Assembly: GCF_963576545.1 (NCBI RefSeq)
Contig: NC_083646.1
Location: forward strand, 9,515,491-9,579,490
Source: Limanda limanda
Lineage: Eukaryota; Chordata; Actinopteri; Pleuronectiformes; Pleuronectidae
Direction: 5' to 3'
DNA length: 64,000 nt
Below, in pieces: positions 63,931 through 64,000 of the stretch. The notes under the pieces are model-generated. The model was not told the origin of the DNA and did no database searches. It saw only the letters and a program-made list of their open reading frames with translations. Position numbers and translations under genes: made by a program. Positions within the stretch are counted from its first letter, which is position 1. Each line of letters begins with the position of its first letter.

Positions 63931-64000
63931 TAATCAAAGTGTGCTTCTAATATCAAAGTAAAGTAACATGGCACCAGAGGACAATTCAATATATTTCAAA

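Overview
The window is nuclear DNA from a vertebrate, almost certainly a ray-finned (teleost) fish. The genes are split by GT-AG introns and the proteins are vertebrate families. Dispersed repeats of kinds common in teleost genomes lie in introns and intergenic DNA, with many CA, AAT and GA simple repeats. No bacterial, phage, CRISPR, rRNA or tRNA feature was found.

Layout. Positions 1-25,000 hold no protein-coding gene I can support. This stretch has purine/pyrimidine tracts, microsatellites, a four-copy tandem array (7966-8620), several dispersed repeats, and stretches of complex, homeobox-site-rich DNA that look like candidate conserved non-coding elements. A promoter-like block with no recognised gene lies at about 23,050-23,460. 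Positions 25,089-28,330 (minus strand) carry a C2H2 zinc-finger gene with a non-coding first exon and two coding exons (618 aa, about 15 fingers, five SUMO-type motifs). Positions 28,870-47,340 (minus) carry megf8: 44 coding exons were joined by hand, all with GT-AG borders and matching phases, giving an intact 2885-aa receptor. Positions 49,044-53,290 (minus) carry a six-exon TRIM gene (RING, B-box, coiled coil, PRY-SPRY; 471 aa), with nested hAT-like elements filling much of intron 1. Positions 53,500-60,800 are repeat-rich, with long CA/GT tracts and a tandemly duplicated ~0.7 kb element ending in an AAT array. Positions 60,846-63,923 (plus) carry a cxcr3-type chemokine receptor gene of three coding exons (378 aa) with a clear poly(A) signal.

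The genes do not form a pathway. Megf8 is a membrane receptor that restrains Hedgehog signalling through MGRN1-type ligases; the TRIM protein is a predicted E3 ligase; Cxcr3 is an immune chemotaxis GPCR; the zinc-finger protein is a predicted DNA-binding nuclear factor. I found no evidence of an undescribed biological system. The items most worth a second look are the SUMO-motif cluster with a uORF in the zinc-finger gene, the nested transposons next to a weak TRIM splice donor, the tandem element at 56.6-58.3 kb, and the candidate regulatory elements in the 25-kb gene-free stretch.
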